A stretch of 64,000 nt of DNA from Coprinopsis marcescibilis (GCA_004369085.1 ML210162.1:220380-284379); one strand, 5' to 3'. Shown: positions 36,367-51,228, counted from the first letter of the stretch. Program-made: numbers and translations. The notes: generated from the sequence alone by a model not told the origin.

Positions 36367-39127
36367 TCAAGCACTGGCAAGTGCCGCAGCTCGGTTTCCT
36401 TCCTTTCGCTGCAGCAGCAGCTTATCGCTATAGTGCCTAGGATTGCCAGGATGATCGAAAATCTCCCCAATCTCCTCGAGGGTAAAGCCCTTCGTTTCCA
36501 CGACGAAGAAGAAGATCATGACCACCTCGAACATATCCCAGCACAAGAAGATCAGGTACACTAAATGCGGGGAGAATCAATCAAGGAAAACAGATTGATA
36601 TCAAAAATAGAGCCTCACCTTTCCAGGTCAGCTTTTCGAGTGCTACCGGTAGACTAGGAATTTCGTTCAGTCAAGTCTTTTCATGATTGTCGCAAACCCT
36701 ACCCAAATGTGTTGATCAAAGAGGACGTCTGCGTGACGATCCCCAGGAACGCGAGACCCTTTGCCCGTGCTTCATAGCTGAGCACTTCCGCGGGGTACAA
36801 CGCTTGCCTATATCCAGAATCAGTAATTTTTTTGGTCTGTGAGGCGTTGTAAAGCTCACATGGGTGTCCATCCGAATGAAAAGATGACCATGAACAGGAA
36901 GATGAACGTAATCCCAGCATTTGAGCGGGTGGAATTCAGTTCGCCACTATCGCTCAGCAGCCCTGTTACAATGGCCAGAACAACAGTGACCGCACCCGTG
37001 GCTGTTAGTAGGATTCTTCTGCGACCGAACCGATCAATAACGGCGGAGCCCTGGTAAAGCACCCCTTAAGAATAAGGCTTCTGCAAACCAAAAATGCGTG
37101 AGACGTACACATAACGCTGTCCATGGCCAATCAGGTCAGTCGACGATGCAGCACCTTAATCGATGAAACACACCTCCAATGCTATCATTACAGGTCAGCT
37201 CGCGAAATGCTGTTAAAAGTTCAAACCACCTACTATGACGTCACACTATTGACGAAATTTAGCGTAAGCTGCCTATCCTGCGACGTGATCCCCGCATTTT
37301 TGAGCAGAATCGGCATGAAATAGGTGATCAACCCGTTTCCAGACAGTTGCCCTGGACTCCAAAGTTAGCATCAGTGTAGAAGGTCTAGGCACACATCGCG
37401 CTTTACCGAATGATCCTAAACACGATGCGCCACTATGTAATCAGCCCACTGGAAACGAAAGAAGGTGCATCAAACGCGTACCAATCAAGATGACCATATA
37501 AGCACGGTAGCGGTCGGCGCGGGTACGGAAAAGAGGCCTGAAATCCCACCATCTCTCTATCCAGGGATTAGTACCACTGGACGGGCCGTTGCTGTATCCG
37601 CCAAAACAACTCACTGTCAACACCGTCAACCTGGATCTTCTCCTCGATTTCTTCCATTTCCAGATCAACAAGAGGCGAGTTGGGGTCCCCGGTACGACTA
37701 TGGAGCTTGGCGAGGATTGCACGCGCTTGCTCCGATTTCCCAACACTGTAAAGCCACCTTGGTCTGGATCCACGCCATTTAGCGGCAGGCCGAGCTAGAT
37801 CCAAGACAAGGAAATCTTACGATTCAGGGCATGTAAATATGAATAGAGCATTTAACGCTGCTGGAACAACCTAGACGATGATTTAGCGACGAGCTCAGGG
37901 GTAGAAGCAGGAAAGGGTTGACCTGGATATACAGAGGAAGCCTCCAAGCCAGGTCATTATTCCAACGACCTGTCGGGACCATCATTCCAGTTGCAGACAT
38001 TTGTCCGACATAGTAGCTGATAAGGAACGAATTGCCTAGTTCAAACCTCCTTCTCGAGGAAGATGCCGTAACACACTTACAAGGAGTTTAGGAATCCCAT
38101 GTAAGCACCACGGAGATGCGCTGGTGCCATTTCCGCGAGATAGGACTTGGCCGATGCACCTGCACAGGCCGCTCCCAGCCCTGAAACGGAATGAGCAACC
38201 CAGCCCACAGGACTTTAGGGGTATGTGTAACCACCTGTGAGGAACCGACCACCAAGGAACATCCCCTGGTTTGTGGCATTGGCAGTGATGACGGCCCCAA
38301 CACTAACATAATGATAATGTTGGTTGAGCAGCCGAGTATGCCAAAATGGATAGGTAAACCTACATCAGAACGCTATTTCCGAAAAACATGGACAACCGTC
38401 GCCCGTATTTATCCGGGAGGTACGCTTGTTCTAGTTAACAAAACTGGCAAGTACTCCCCAGAGACACACTTACAAGCTGGGATCATTCCACTGGAAGACA
38501 TGAGTAACTGTTCATCCACGAACAGGACCCCACATACCATATGGATCCACTTCGAATATTGCGACATCAGTGGCTGGCCATCCATCTATTATTAGAACGA
38601 CATACATCGTGAAGATGCCAAAGACAATGCTACGAACAAGATGTCGTCAGCATCCAGGACCGATAACGACCGGAGGCTTCTTTGAATATACCTTGTTTTG
38701 CTACCAACCCCTGTCATTCCGAAGTATGCTTGATATTGCTTCATACTATTGATCCCTCCCATAACCTTATCAAGACGAAAGGCCTGTGTGAGATACAATT
38801 GCAGGTGTAACATCGAGATAACGCACTGTGCTATCAAACCCACTATCGCCCGAGCAAAAGCAAACCACAAGGGTTATCAGATACATCTGATAGAGCTTTA
38901 CTTTGGTTCCTTGACAACAAAAAATCCGATTAGCGTACCTGTATGGCAGTCCAGCCCCATTTCTTTGGACCAGGATCAAAAGTTAGGGCTTCACGCAAGG
39001 CCGCCTGTCTTTCCTCGGGCGTCTTTGGAGTTCCGCGATGACTGGCATGGGTACCTTTGATAGCTTCGTCTGTATGTTTAGCAATCGAATCCGTTGGACT
39101 GGCTGGGACCTGTTTCTCCTGCTCCAT
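36367..39127 (-). CDS. MFS sugar transporter (hexose/lactose-permease-like)
   Basis: A plasma-membrane sugar:H+ symporter of the fungal sugar transporter family. The start is MEQEKQVPASPTDSIAKH. Recognisable blocks after splicing are FCSGDSGFDSTVMGGINSMK (helix 1 region), KSYLAEMAPAHLRGAYMG, NDLAWRLPLYIQ, CPESPRWLYSVGKSEQARAI (PESPRWL is cut by an intron), AVIDRFGRRRILL, MVIFSFGWTPMQALYPAEVL, SYEARAKGLAF and FFFVVETKGFTLEEIGEIFD. It ends QRKEGNRAAALASA at 36367. Many short exons, about 530 residues predicted, 12 helices expected. The substrate cannot be told from sequence. The ATG lies only 70 bp after the stop of the upstream minus-strand gene, so its promoter is short or overlaps that gene's 3' end. 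Confidence 0.88.
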
Positions 39128-39197
39128 AGTTCCAAAGAAAACAGAGAAGAGGTGCAGAAAAGGAGAAACGTTGTTTGCTGGCGCACATACTTCATAC

Positions 39198-40040
39198 TTA
39201 TGGTAGCTCGCATAATTCGAAGCACTTCGATTTGATAGAGAACACCAGAGCCTTGCGGTCTTTCGAAGGGAGTAACACCACAATGAACACACATTCGAAG
39301 CGGACCGTTGTATTCAAGGTCATCGTGCTGAATAGTGGACAAGTCAGATGACGAACGGAACGTAAAAATACTAAAATAGAGATTCACCGGGCATTGACCG
39401 TGCCCAACGAAGCAACAAGCGCCTGGCAGCACTGGGTATGTCCTGAACTGGAGGCTTGGTATTGCTCGCTTGAACGCGATTGTTCCGAGAAGCGCTGTTG
39501 GAAATTCAGACGCAAGTCGGCGGTAATTGGGTCAATATCATCGTATGCAGAAGGTGGGTGCCAGAGGATGCTGTTCCACAAATAGAATGAATCTGAAAAA
39601 GTCAACTGTGTGTCAGGTCGGAGGTTCTGCGCGATTTTTAGCATTGCGTGGGCAAATTCCGATGTCCGTAAAGGAAAGAGCATCCAGTCTCTCTGGTAAT
39701 GAGTCGTCTATGCCGTTTCTAGGAGAGATAAGCCAACAATGCGCGCGAAATTTTCCTCGAGTTGAGGAGGTGTTCTGGCGAACGTTCGTGGTTCAGGGGG
39801 TGGTGCCCAGAAGAGATAGAAAGGGTAGACTGAAACCTCGGGATATCTCTGAAGAAGAGATGGTTCATACTGGAGGCCATAAGGAAAGTCAAGACTAGTC
39901 TTGGTTGTCAAGAATGTAGGGACATTGGAAATGGGCACAGACCAAGCGTCGTGTGAGCTGAAATGGTCGAAGGAAAGCAGATGATTGGCCAGTTGGCTCG
40001 GTGCACTGCCACAGGTATTCCGTATACTCCGATCACGCAT
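39198..40040 (-). CDS. Spliced hypothetical protein of about 245 aa
   Basis: Not recognised as a known family. Start MRDRSIRNTCGSAPSQLANH (ATG 40040). The first exon runs through FPYGLQYEPSLLQRYPEVSV, YPFYLFWAPPPEPRT and PPQLEENFARI. A 45-nt GT-AG intron joins it to RDWMLFPLRTSEFAHAMLKI, AQNLRPDTQLTFSDSFYLW and DDIDPITADLRLNFQQRFSE. A second intron (about 60 nt, ending CACTATTCAG) joins it to TMTLNTTVRFECVFIVVLLP and SKDRKALVFSIKSKC, with stop at 39198-39200. The clean phase agreement across both introns argues that the gene is real. It is divergent from the MYND gene (378 bp) and directly upstream of the sugar transporter on the same strand. Confidence 0.6.
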
Positions 40041-40418
40041 GGAACATATGTGAAAAACCGCGTGAATCTCGATTTCCTAAAGTGCGTCACCAGCGCCCCA
40101 CCCAGTTTGCTGCTTTATCTCGAACGACGACGTCCTCTCAATACTTCCAATACTCTCTTTCTTTGCATCCACTCATTTGACTATTTAATAACGTCATTTT
40201 GTGACGCCTCAGCTGAGTTTAGAACAGGGGCTGCCAATATTCAGACATTTTCACGCCAGTACGTCGGTTCCTCTTCACTTGGTCCGACAGATCTGACTGA
40301 GAAATCAGGAAGAGGGTTTTTAAAGATCTGTATCTCTCACACAACCACATATATATACTACCTCCCTCTCATCCATTTGCGAGAGGACTCATCCCTATCC
40401 CCAGCTACTCTCGCCTCA
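40041..40418. promoter_or_regulatory. Divergent promoter region between the hypothetical gene and the MYND gene
   Basis: 378 bp between two divergent ATGs. A TATA-like ATATATATA lies at 40350-40358, about 65 bp before the MYND ATG, followed by CT-rich leader sequence. No TATA was noted for the minus-strand partner. Confidence 0.5.
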
Positions 40419-41114
40419 ATGTCTAGCCTATTCTTCTCCCCTTCTCCAGTCCAAACAGTACGTTGCACATTATTTACATTGTCACCAGTATCCCCTTACC
40501 TTATTTCCTAGAACGCTACTGCATCATCCCATGCTCGTTACCCCTCTCGAGCTCGAACATGGTCAATGCAATCCAACTCTTCGGGCTTATCGTTCAACAG
40601 CGCTGCCCTGGTTGCTACTCCACGTCCTTCGGCCGCAGAAGGTCCCAAGGGACATGATGCATGGGGCTCGTTTGTTCCGCTTAATTCAGCCACACATACA
40701 TTGCGTGCCATCACCGCAGTCCAGCGCGCTCGGGATTACGACGAAGACTCCGAATCAGATGGCCAGTCAGTCACATTCGAGAAACAAGCTTCACATCGCT
40801 CTTCACTTTTCACAATTCGCCAATCTCGCCGCCCTCCTCTCATTACGAGAACGCCAACAGACTTTTCACCCCGCCCACCTTCACCTGACTCATCTGCGTC
40901 TTCTATTAACCTAGACGTCCAGAAAAGACGGAGCGACCTGCACCCAGTTTTGGCTCGCATGGAGCGGTCTTCCAAATTCTGTGCACAGAAGATGGAGTGT
41001 TCGACTTGTCGGAAACCAGGGCGTGACTTCCCGAAATGCGGGAAATGCCAGAAGATGTGGTGCTCTCGTGAATGTAGATTGGTCGGAGGCAAAAGGCACG
41101 TCTGTAGCAATTAG
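40419..41114 (+). CDS. MYND-type zinc finger protein, 213 aa
   Basis: Two exons: 40419-40457 (MSSLFFSPSPVQT) and 40512-41114. The N-terminal three quarters are Ser/Arg/Pro-rich and probably disordered (SRRPPLITRTPTDFSPRPPS). The C terminus is a compact zinc finger: CSTCRKPGRDFPKCGKCQKM then WCSRECRLVGGKRHVC. Spacing is C-x2-C-x9-C-x2-C-x4-C-x3-C-x7-H-x1-C, so it matches MYND up to the last pair, where MYND normally has H-x3-C. MYND fingers mediate protein-protein contacts. The finger is the last thing in the protein (two residues follow it). Partners are unknown. Confidence 0.75.
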
Positions 41115-41217
41115 CTAGAGACCCGTTTTAGAATCTAGATTTCGACTTTCTTGAATATGCACAACACCTTTTTTGTTTTGTATTCAACCACATGATCTAG
41201 TCACTTTAGAATACAGT

Positions 41218-42821
41218 TTACTGGAATTTGATCTTTTTACCCTGACTTGGTACGATCGCATCGCGCTCCTTCTCTTTAAGCTTTCTCTTTGCCTCCCAAG
41301 ACGGGTGAAGGCCTTTCGTTGCCGAGTTCGAAGACTTGCTAGCCGCGGGATTCGAGTCACGCGATACTAGCGCTGTAGTATTGGCACCAGATACTTGGGG
41401 AGCAGAATAACCCTTGCTCCGTCGTTCCTTCCTTGTATTTCCATTGTTCGAACGCGGCTTGGAGCGTTGCACCTCAGCCAAGACTTTCACTGCAGCCTTG
41501 GTATGATTGGCGTTCTTGCCGTACTTCTTTTCCCAGATTCTGTAAAGCGGTCATGAGCGAAAAACAGCGAAATGTGGACCAATCCTTACGCTCTTCTTGC
41601 GCGTTGACCGCGTCTATTCTTTCTTGGTTCGGCCACATTCGCTTCATCTTCAATATCAGAGTCGTCCGAGCCCGAAACATAGCCTACAGCGAGAGACGGC
41701 AAGAATGTCGATTCCTTGGCCTTGAGCGATGATCGCGCAATAGCAGTGGCTTTTGGAGGTGGCGCGACCTTGTTGGCTCTCGAGGTTGCCACCTCTTCAT
41801 CTTCTTCGAGGTCGCTTGCGTCACTGTCCTCCAAGTCTGAATCATCCAGTCCTTGGATCCTTGAAGCAGAAGCACCTGTATCCTCGGCTCCATCGCTGCC
41901 GATTGAACCTGATTCCCATCCGTCGTCTTCTGGTCCAATGTCGGCACTTTCTGATTCTGAACCATGAGCAATTAGGTCATCTCCTTCCTCGCCATCGCTC
42001 TCATCGTTGTCACTCCGTGATACCGATGCCATTTGTGATAGAAGACTAGGAGCATGTGGTTTCGGTTGGTCTGCAGATGGGGTCCGTAATTTCTTCTTGT
42101 TTTGGAGGGCAAACTCAGGGTCAATAACGGCCTTCAAGCTGTCCAAAGATGTCTGAATTTGAACCGCAAGGTGCTTGGAGCTAAGAAGTCGGGCCTGTAC
42201 TTTGGCAAGCGGTGTCCCTGGTGTGGGAGGTGCGGCGGTGGTAGTCGTTATTTCCTTTTCCAACGCCTCCTTTAGGATTTCGTTATCTCGAAGGAGTCGG
42301 CCTTTCAGAACCTTCGTCCTGAAGGCCGTGTTGCTAATCTGGCGGAGGTCGACGTCCTGGAACGGAGATGAGGGAATGATTAAGCAGGTAAAGTTGGGGT
42401 TGGGTCACGGGTACCTTCATTACGCCTAATTGCGCTTCATGCTCGGTTATCCCAGGAGATTCATTGGAATCCTTTCTTCAGAGGGTAGGTGAGTGGTTGG
42501 AGGATGCTTGCGTGGAGCTGCCATACTCGTACCGAAGCGACTTGAGTTTTTTCACTAGTTTTTGCGTCTCAAAGGTTTTAGCCTTTTTGCAAGCTTGGTG
42601 GACCTCTTGCAGCTCGTGGTGCTGTTAGACTTCGTGTAAGATGAAGGGCGAGCTTTATGTGTCTCTGAAACTTTCCAATTTTCCAGCTACTTTCGTTGGG
42701 AGGTCCTGGACAGGACGTCAGCCTGTCAATCTACTAGCAAGAGTGAGATTGAATCCGTACATACGTCTTTAGAGATTTCACGGTGCTTGCGTTTCAAATT
42801 AGGCTTTACTGCATCTGTCAT
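41218..42821 (-). CDS. BUD22: BUD22/SRFBP1-family ribosome biogenesis protein
   Basis: Bud22 is a nucleolar factor needed for 18S rRNA maturation. The start MTDAVKPNLKRKHREISKD is basic, as expected. Exons then give HHELQEVHQACKKAKTFETQ, KLVKKLKSLR, DVDLRQISNTAFRTKVLKGR and LLRDNEILKEALEKEI, the conserved N-terminal block. The middle is a long acidic region (SDNDESDGEEGDDL, LDDSDLEDSDASDLEEDEE). The C terminus shows IWEKKYGKNANHTKAAVKVL and the family signature LHPSWEAKRKLKEKERD...IVPSQGKKIKFQ, ending at 41218. The C-terminal signature and charge pattern make the call firm. It is divergent from TBCD with 249 bp between ATGs. Confidence 0.87.
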
Positions 42822-43070
42822 GATAGCCTGTAAAGGTTTGAGATTGGATAGAGGTGGAGGATCGTGGAGTATAGTTGAGCACAACAGTTAGTGACTGCCA
42901 ACCTCGTGGAACTCGTCTTAGAGCACCGAGCAAGCGGACCGTTCGGCGCGTCGTGGTTTGCCGACGAACAGACGCGCTCAAGCGCGCAGGAACCGTTGTT
43001 GGCGCAAGTCCGACTCCTGCCTCACACTATCTCATCCAATTCACAGACTATTCAACCGATCTGTAACGCG
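42822..43070. promoter_or_regulatory. Shared divergent promoter of BUD22 and TBCD
   Basis: 249 bp between two divergent start codons, one gene for ribosome assembly and one for tubulin folding. No TATA box is evident. It may be a compact bidirectional housekeeping promoter. Confidence 0.5.
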
Positions 43071-46000
43071 ATGGCTGATGAAGACTCCTTTTTTGCAGCA
43101 TTCGAGCAGTACAAAGAATTTTCAGAGACTCAGACGGAGCTTCTGTCGCAGGACTTGTTCGAACAACCGACGCCTGACGTCGAGAGAGAGGAGTTCATCA
43201 AGTTCAAGTTTCTGCAAGGGACGGTGCGTTGGCACGGCTGTAAACCGTGAAGTTAATCCGTCTAATGGATTTCCAGTTGAGTGGATATCAAGAACAATCA
43301 TATTTGCTTGATCCCTACCTCGAAGACCTGGTGACCCCAGTTGTCGAGTGCTTGAAATCCCACGCAAAAACCGCCGTTAAACACCCTGAACGCATTCCTT
43401 CGTCCTCTCGGGTCCAGATTATATCTGAGATACTCTATGGGTATACAAAATTCCGGGGATACAAGGCTATCGGTTAGTGGTTCCTGAGAATCGTCAATTT
43501 CGATAGATTGCGATGCCTTTGCAGTCAGGTTCTTTCCCCATGAGATCATGGACCTGGCTATTGTCCTCGACTACACGCGTCTACGGGGTGGGCTTATAGA
43601 TTCCCCGTACCACTGGGCCCTGCGTTATGTTTTCCTCCTTTGGTTGTCGCTGATCTGCATGATACCCTTCGACCTTTGTCAATTTGACGAACCGGGTAAC
43701 ATGGGAGGAACGGCAACTGCCCTGGAGGAGCTAGCTAAAGGATACCTCGACAAAGCAGGCTTAGAACGCGAGGGTGCTGCACTTCTACTATCTCGCTTAT
43801 ACACGAGGTGAGCGCCTTTGCATCGGAAATGAAATTAACCCCCGCTTAATGTCTACAGAAAGGACACGGCCTCGCGTTTCCATGAGTTTGTGAACTGGTC
43901 GGCAGTAGTCTTCAAGGAAAATAACGGAATATTTATGGTAAGTCTATTCCTTTTATCCGATCCTCGAACTTACTTGACGAGTTTGTGTATAGTTGATTGG
44001 AATTCTACGAGTCCTAGCGGAGGTCGGAAAGTCTGGTTCATTGGAGCAAATCAAAGCGGAACAAACCTCATTCATAACCCTCGTCACCTCCATCGGAGAG
44101 AACGGGTCGTTGCAGAAAAATCCTCTTATCCGCAAATACAGATCCAAGATCCTCACTCGAATAGCACTCAGGCTCCTTCCATCCATCCCAGGTTCTGGTG
44201 CCAAAAAAGGTATACTTCATTTCGTATGTGTGCCCTAACAATGCTCATGAGGCATGACCAGGAAAGACTCTGGAAGGTCATGTTATTGAGCTGAGACGTG
44301 TACAACTGGAGGAGACAGATGTTCCGGAGGATGTGGAGGTCATTTTGGAGCAGATGTTTGATAGTTTACAGGATAAGGTTAGCGCTATGAGTTGTTCCAT
44401 GACAAGTGGCGTCATTGACTCGTTGCAGGAAACAGTAGTTCGATGGTCAGCAGCCAAAGGCGTTGCTCGCATTGCTGAACATCTGCCTGCGGACTTTGCC
44501 CTGCAGATTGTTGAAACGGTTTTAGGGCTGTTTTCCGTGCACTCCATTGCCGCCGCAAGCTTGTATGACCTTCCTTCAATAGCAGAGGCAACATGGCACG
44601 GTGCATGCCTATGTTGTGCAGAATTGGCTCGCAGAAACCTCATTCCCGAATCACATATGTCACAGCTGGTTGAATGGCTCTCAAAGGTAAAGGGCACAAT
44701 GCACAAGCACATGACCTCGTGAATATACTCACTGCCACGCAGGCCTTGTATTTCGATATTCGGAAGGGAGCCCATTCAATAGGTTCCAATGTCCGTGACG
44801 CCGCGGCGTATGTGCTGTGGGCATTGGCACGAACACAGGATATACCAACGCTTGAACCTCATGCCAACACCCTGGCCAACCACCTCGTTTCTGTCGCGAT
44901 TTATGATCGGGAGGTGCACATTAGACGGGCGGCCAGCGCCGCATTTCAGGAACATGTCGGCAGGACTGTAGGTGAACTAGCCTTACAGTCCGTTTCGCTA
45001 CGCTGACCCCAAAATCCCGGTTATCAAGAATCTGTTCCCTCATGGTATCGATGTGTTGGGCAAGACCGACTTTTACTCGGTCAGCATCAGGAAACACTCG
45101 TTTTTAATTGCGGCGCCACAGGTCGCCAGGTTCGTATTGGTTTTGATATGCGATTTAAGATATGTGATTCTTACCCTCCCACAGCCATCTTGAATACCGG
45201 ACCTCTCTGTTGACACACGTTACGAACGTTGTTTTGCGACATTGGGATGTCTCTATGAGGGAATTGGGTTCCCAGTCAGTCCGGAATTTGTGTTTGATAG
45301 ATTTGGACAACATCGCCCCTTGGGTGATATCCAAGATGGCAAGTTTGAGCCTGCTACCGCTATTCACACATGATTAAATTATTCCATTTTAGATTCCCCT
45401 TCTTGACTCCGTCGATCCAATCGATGTTCACGGTGGTTTGCTTGCACTCACGGAAATCGGAAAAGCCTACCAGGATGCGGAGCAGGATCACTCAGCGCGG
45501 AATGAATCACTCCACGGTGTAAATTCCATCTTTGACATATGTTGTTGCAGAGGTTAATTTTGGTTAGCTTCTGGGACACCTCACTCGGGTGTCAGTTGAC
45601 TTGTTGAAGGCGCCGCGAAACCACCTGATTACAGAGGCGGCCTGCAGACTCACCGCTACCACCCTCACGGTAAAGGCTGTGAAAGCTAGTACGACCGGAC
45701 TGCCTCCGGCCTGGAGGACGATCCTCGACGTGGGCCTGAAGCATCGGCAGACATCTGTTCAGGATGCTGCAGCAGAGGCCGTCGGAAAGCTATCTCGCTT
45801 AGCCAATATATCGGCTTATGTTAACAGATAAGCGGTCAAACTCCTCGAAGTCATAACAAACAAATTGACTTTTTGATTCACAGTGATCAGGGAGCTCGAG
45901 AACGGGTCCTCGACACATCAACAGGGACTTGCCAAATGTTTGGAAAAGTTGGACTATACCACCAATAAGGAACTGTTTCCCAAGGCGATCGCTTGTTTGA

Positions 46001-47566
46001 CGAACGGCTTGAACCCAACGGTGTGATCATATTCCTATTCATAGGTACCAGCCTTCTCACAAGATCCCAGTCAGCGGCCACGATCGAAACACGGCAAGCC
46101 CTGTTGGTTGCTGTTCCTTCCATATGCGTCAATGTTGTCCCAAAGGCCATGGATTGTAGGTGATTCGTGATATTTCCGATTGAATTAGTCTCAGCGACCC
46201 TCCAGTGATGTCAACGGATACTGCGCAAACACTCTTCAATATCCTCTTGACAGGTCTAGAAGACTATGCAATCGACGAACGTGGCGACGTGGGATCATGG
46301 GCCCGAATAGCTTCAATACAGGGCTTGACTACGATCTGTGAATTGTTCATGAACGCGGCTGGATCGATACCCAGGTTTGAGGAATATTTCCCTTCAAACC
46401 TTTATTCCACGGTCGTTTCCGCAGTCTTGAAACAGGGTGTTGAGAGATTGGATAACGTTCGCCAGGAGGTCGGGAAAGGTCTCGAACGGTTACTGAGATG
46501 CCAGTATCCCAGTGACGACTGGAGCCTTCCTGGCTTCCAATTGTTGAAAGAATTGTTTACAAGGTATGTATCACCGTTTCCGGTTAAAGCATGCTACTGA
46601 CATCTTGCAAAGCGAGTCGGAGCACAGTGACTGGGCAGACGCAGCTTGGCTGTTCCCCCGTGCACTCAAACTTCTAGACCTTCCGACATACAGGCAAGAT
46701 ATCCTCAGCGGGGCTATAAATAGCATTTCCAGCAAAACGGACAGTACGGTGAGTTGCAGTGGTGATATCGAACAGGATGTATTAAGACAAAATTACCAGA
46801 AAAAAGAAATGTCGAAGGCATTGGCTGGGATTACCAGTGCTCTTCCCGTCGCTGACGGAACTGGGTATAATGTATTGTCCCTTTTGGACGACTTGTTGGA
46901 TCGAGTCACCTCAAACGGGAACGCCAATAAACTGGTGATTCCGATCTTTCAAGCATTCAACGTGCTATTGGAAGAGAACTGTCTCGAACTTTCCGTCGAA
47001 GATGATCGAGGCGTCGAAAGGTCAGTTTGTCGTTGAGATCTGCGTTCAACTCGGAGATTGACCCTGCTCATAGGTTACGGAGATTAGTCACTCTGACCAC
47101 GAAAAATGTTGGTAAATGGAAGAATGTTCAAAGGATTCTTGAAGCCATGAAAATGCAAGTATCTGCTTTCGCTATTTGCATCTTGTTGACTTACTGGGGC
47201 TCTGTAGAGTGGTCAACCTCTTGGTATTTGCTCCAATAAGGGAAACCAGCGTGCAGGCCATCTCCGAATTCCTTGCACATCCTTTCCCCAAGGTGAACAT
47301 CAGGCAAATGTTATTGAACTCTTTTGCTAACAATATTTAGGTACGCTATGACACGGCCGAGTACTTCTACATGAAGGTCTCTAGCGAGGATTATGGAATC
47401 GATGATACAACCGACATTGAGAACATATTGCTTGAAACGAGATGGTATGTCAACCGATTGGTACCCTTTATGATATCGCTCAATTGGCTCCAGGTCTACC
47501 ATCGAATTAGAGCAAGCCAAGGAGGAATCGGGGAAGATCGTGACATTGCTGCAAGAAAGCGCGTAA
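43071..47566 (+). CDS. TBCD: Tubulin-specific chaperone D (cofactor D; fission yeast Alp1/yeast Cin1)
   Basis: Cofactor D captures beta-tubulin and assembles the alpha/beta dimer with cofactors E and C. Start MADEDSFFAAFEQYKEFSE. Many short exons join to roughly 1,150-1,200 residues of HEAT-type helices. Family blocks are YLEDLVTPVVECLKSHAK, SPYHWALRYVFLLWLSLICM, GREGAALLLSRLYTRKD-like (here LEREGAALLLSRLYTRKD), ATWHGACLCCAELARRNLI, FDIRKGAHSIGSNVRDAAAY, VSVAIYDREVHIRRAASAAF, NLFPHGIDVLGKTDFYSVS, VLRHWDVSMRELGSQSVRNL and WARIASIQGLTTI. The end is EFLAHPFPKVRYDTAEYFY followed by SGKIVTLLQES, stop 47564-47566. All joins I checked keep the frame, so the gene looks intact. Confidence 0.93.
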
Positions 47567-47729
47567 TAGTGTAGAGTAATTGAATTTGTACAATATCGTG
47601 GGAAGGTTGTGTGATGGGCAGAGAGGCGTCAGACCTGGCCTAAATGATCATCTGGCCTGTAATCTGCAATCGTCTCTCTTCGTGGTTACTACTGGTCAAT
47701 TGGAAGAGCTTGCATATCTTTCTACTACT

Positions 47730-49782
<2,053 letters not shown>

Positions 49783-51218
49783 ATGTGATTAATGACCTAG
49801 TGATGAACCTCTTTTGAAGCATTGACATAACCTTCTCATGCAGATACATAATTGTCGTCCATAATTCAATCCAACTGAAAGCTTGCACACCTTTAGTCTA
49901 CTATTACATGAGTGAACTGGACCGACGTCTGAACAAGTCTACAACCGGTATCCTGTTGCGAGAACTAGCCGTGAGTAGACTTGTTATTTTTAACGGGCCA
50001 CGAGTGTGTATGAGCCGCTGCCAGTTCTCTTTTTGTGACATCTCGCCCCCGAATTTTAATTTCGGCCACAGGCCTTCATAAATCCCCCATAACGCGCTTC
50101 GTTACGAGATTAGAATGTTCATCTCACGTTTGAAAACGCCAAGCGATAGAAAGTCACCGACCTTTTGTGCGCCTTTACCAGGTGAAATCCGAGCTGTCTC
50201 CGCCCCCTTACGAGAATCTGAGGCCGAGTTTCAAGCCTGAGCTGATTGGGGCGTCGCTCGGGAAATATACCAGCAAATGGTCGAGAAGACGCCACCTGAT
50301 GCTAGGGTTGAAACACGGTAGGAAGAATGGGCACAGTGGAGAAGAAAGCCCGATTTGGATACCAGGTACTATTTGGACCCAGGAACTTTGCGTGATTAGG
50401 CCTTGGGAGCGGCACCTTGTCGTGGTACGGTCAAATGGAAACACCTCGGTCGTAATGCTCTCTCTCTCTCGCGTGAGCGTAGCCTCGAGGAAAGAGAGAT
50501 GGTATTAGATTGGGGATCCTCTTATGCAAGGTTCTTGCTGTGTGCTGGGACGGCGAGCATAATGCGGAGCTGTGCAGCTCGTGATACTCGAGCGACGAGA
50601 ACGGGGATACACTGGAGTTCCTGACATGGATATAGAAGAGGGCTCTGAGCTTTCATCTCGCAGCAGCTGGAACCGAGAGAAAGGAAAAAAGTATGTGGAC
50701 AGAAAAGGCAGTAGGTAGTATGTTGGGGTGCAGGGAGCCGTTTCCGAAGGAAATGAAGATGCAGAATCAAGTGCCGAAAGGGCATAAGCAATGATATAAA
50801 AAATGGCGAGAAGTGGACCGGATTCAGCATGGCAAATTGGAAGTGTATTTCCGTCCGTGCGGAAAGCACGTTTGAGCATAAAACTCGGAGCTACCACGAT
50901 CATCTCCGTCAGACGTTGCTGGTGCGACAAGCCGGAGCCATAAAGCGCCAGATAATAGCAAACGAAGAGGAAAGCCTCAAGGCAGATGCAGCTATTTATA
51001 TGTGGATATGCAGTTATCTGGAAATTCTCGGATAGACTTGGTAGCAAGAAGGGTGTGTTCTGGATGATGGATGTCAGGCATGAGAATTGGCAAATACACT
51101 TTAGAATGTGGATGTCCAGAAAGCGGACAAATCTGTACATGCGATTGGGTGATGGCAGCAAAGGGTCCACACGCCTTGTCTTGGACTCTCACCATGTGTC
51201 CGTCCTCGCCCCAGCCTA
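49783..51218. other. 1.4 kb intergenic region between VMA2 and the TCP11-like gene
   Basis: No recognised gene. Longer open frames (for example minus 50505-51170 and plus 50167-50508) have compositions and codon patterns unlike the neighbours and carry no domain. It should contain the VMA2 3' UTR and the TCP11-like promoter. Confidence 0.6.
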
Positions 51219-51228
51219 CATATATAGA
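51219..51228 (+). promoter_or_regulatory. TATA box of the TCP11/SOK1-like gene
   Basis: CATATATAGA lies about 45-50 bp upstream of the ATG at 51273, a close but plausible spacing for a short fungal leader. Confidence 0.55.

Noticed and set aside
41330..41370. tRNA B-box-like sequence (GACTCGAATCCC on the minus strand)
   Set aside because: It lies inside BUD22 coding sequence, and no matching A box or cloverleaf is seen.
50505..51170. 221-codon minus-strand frame before the TCP11-like gene
   Set aside because: No ATG-proximal promoter signs, odd composition, no domain; overlaps the likely TCP11-like promoter.
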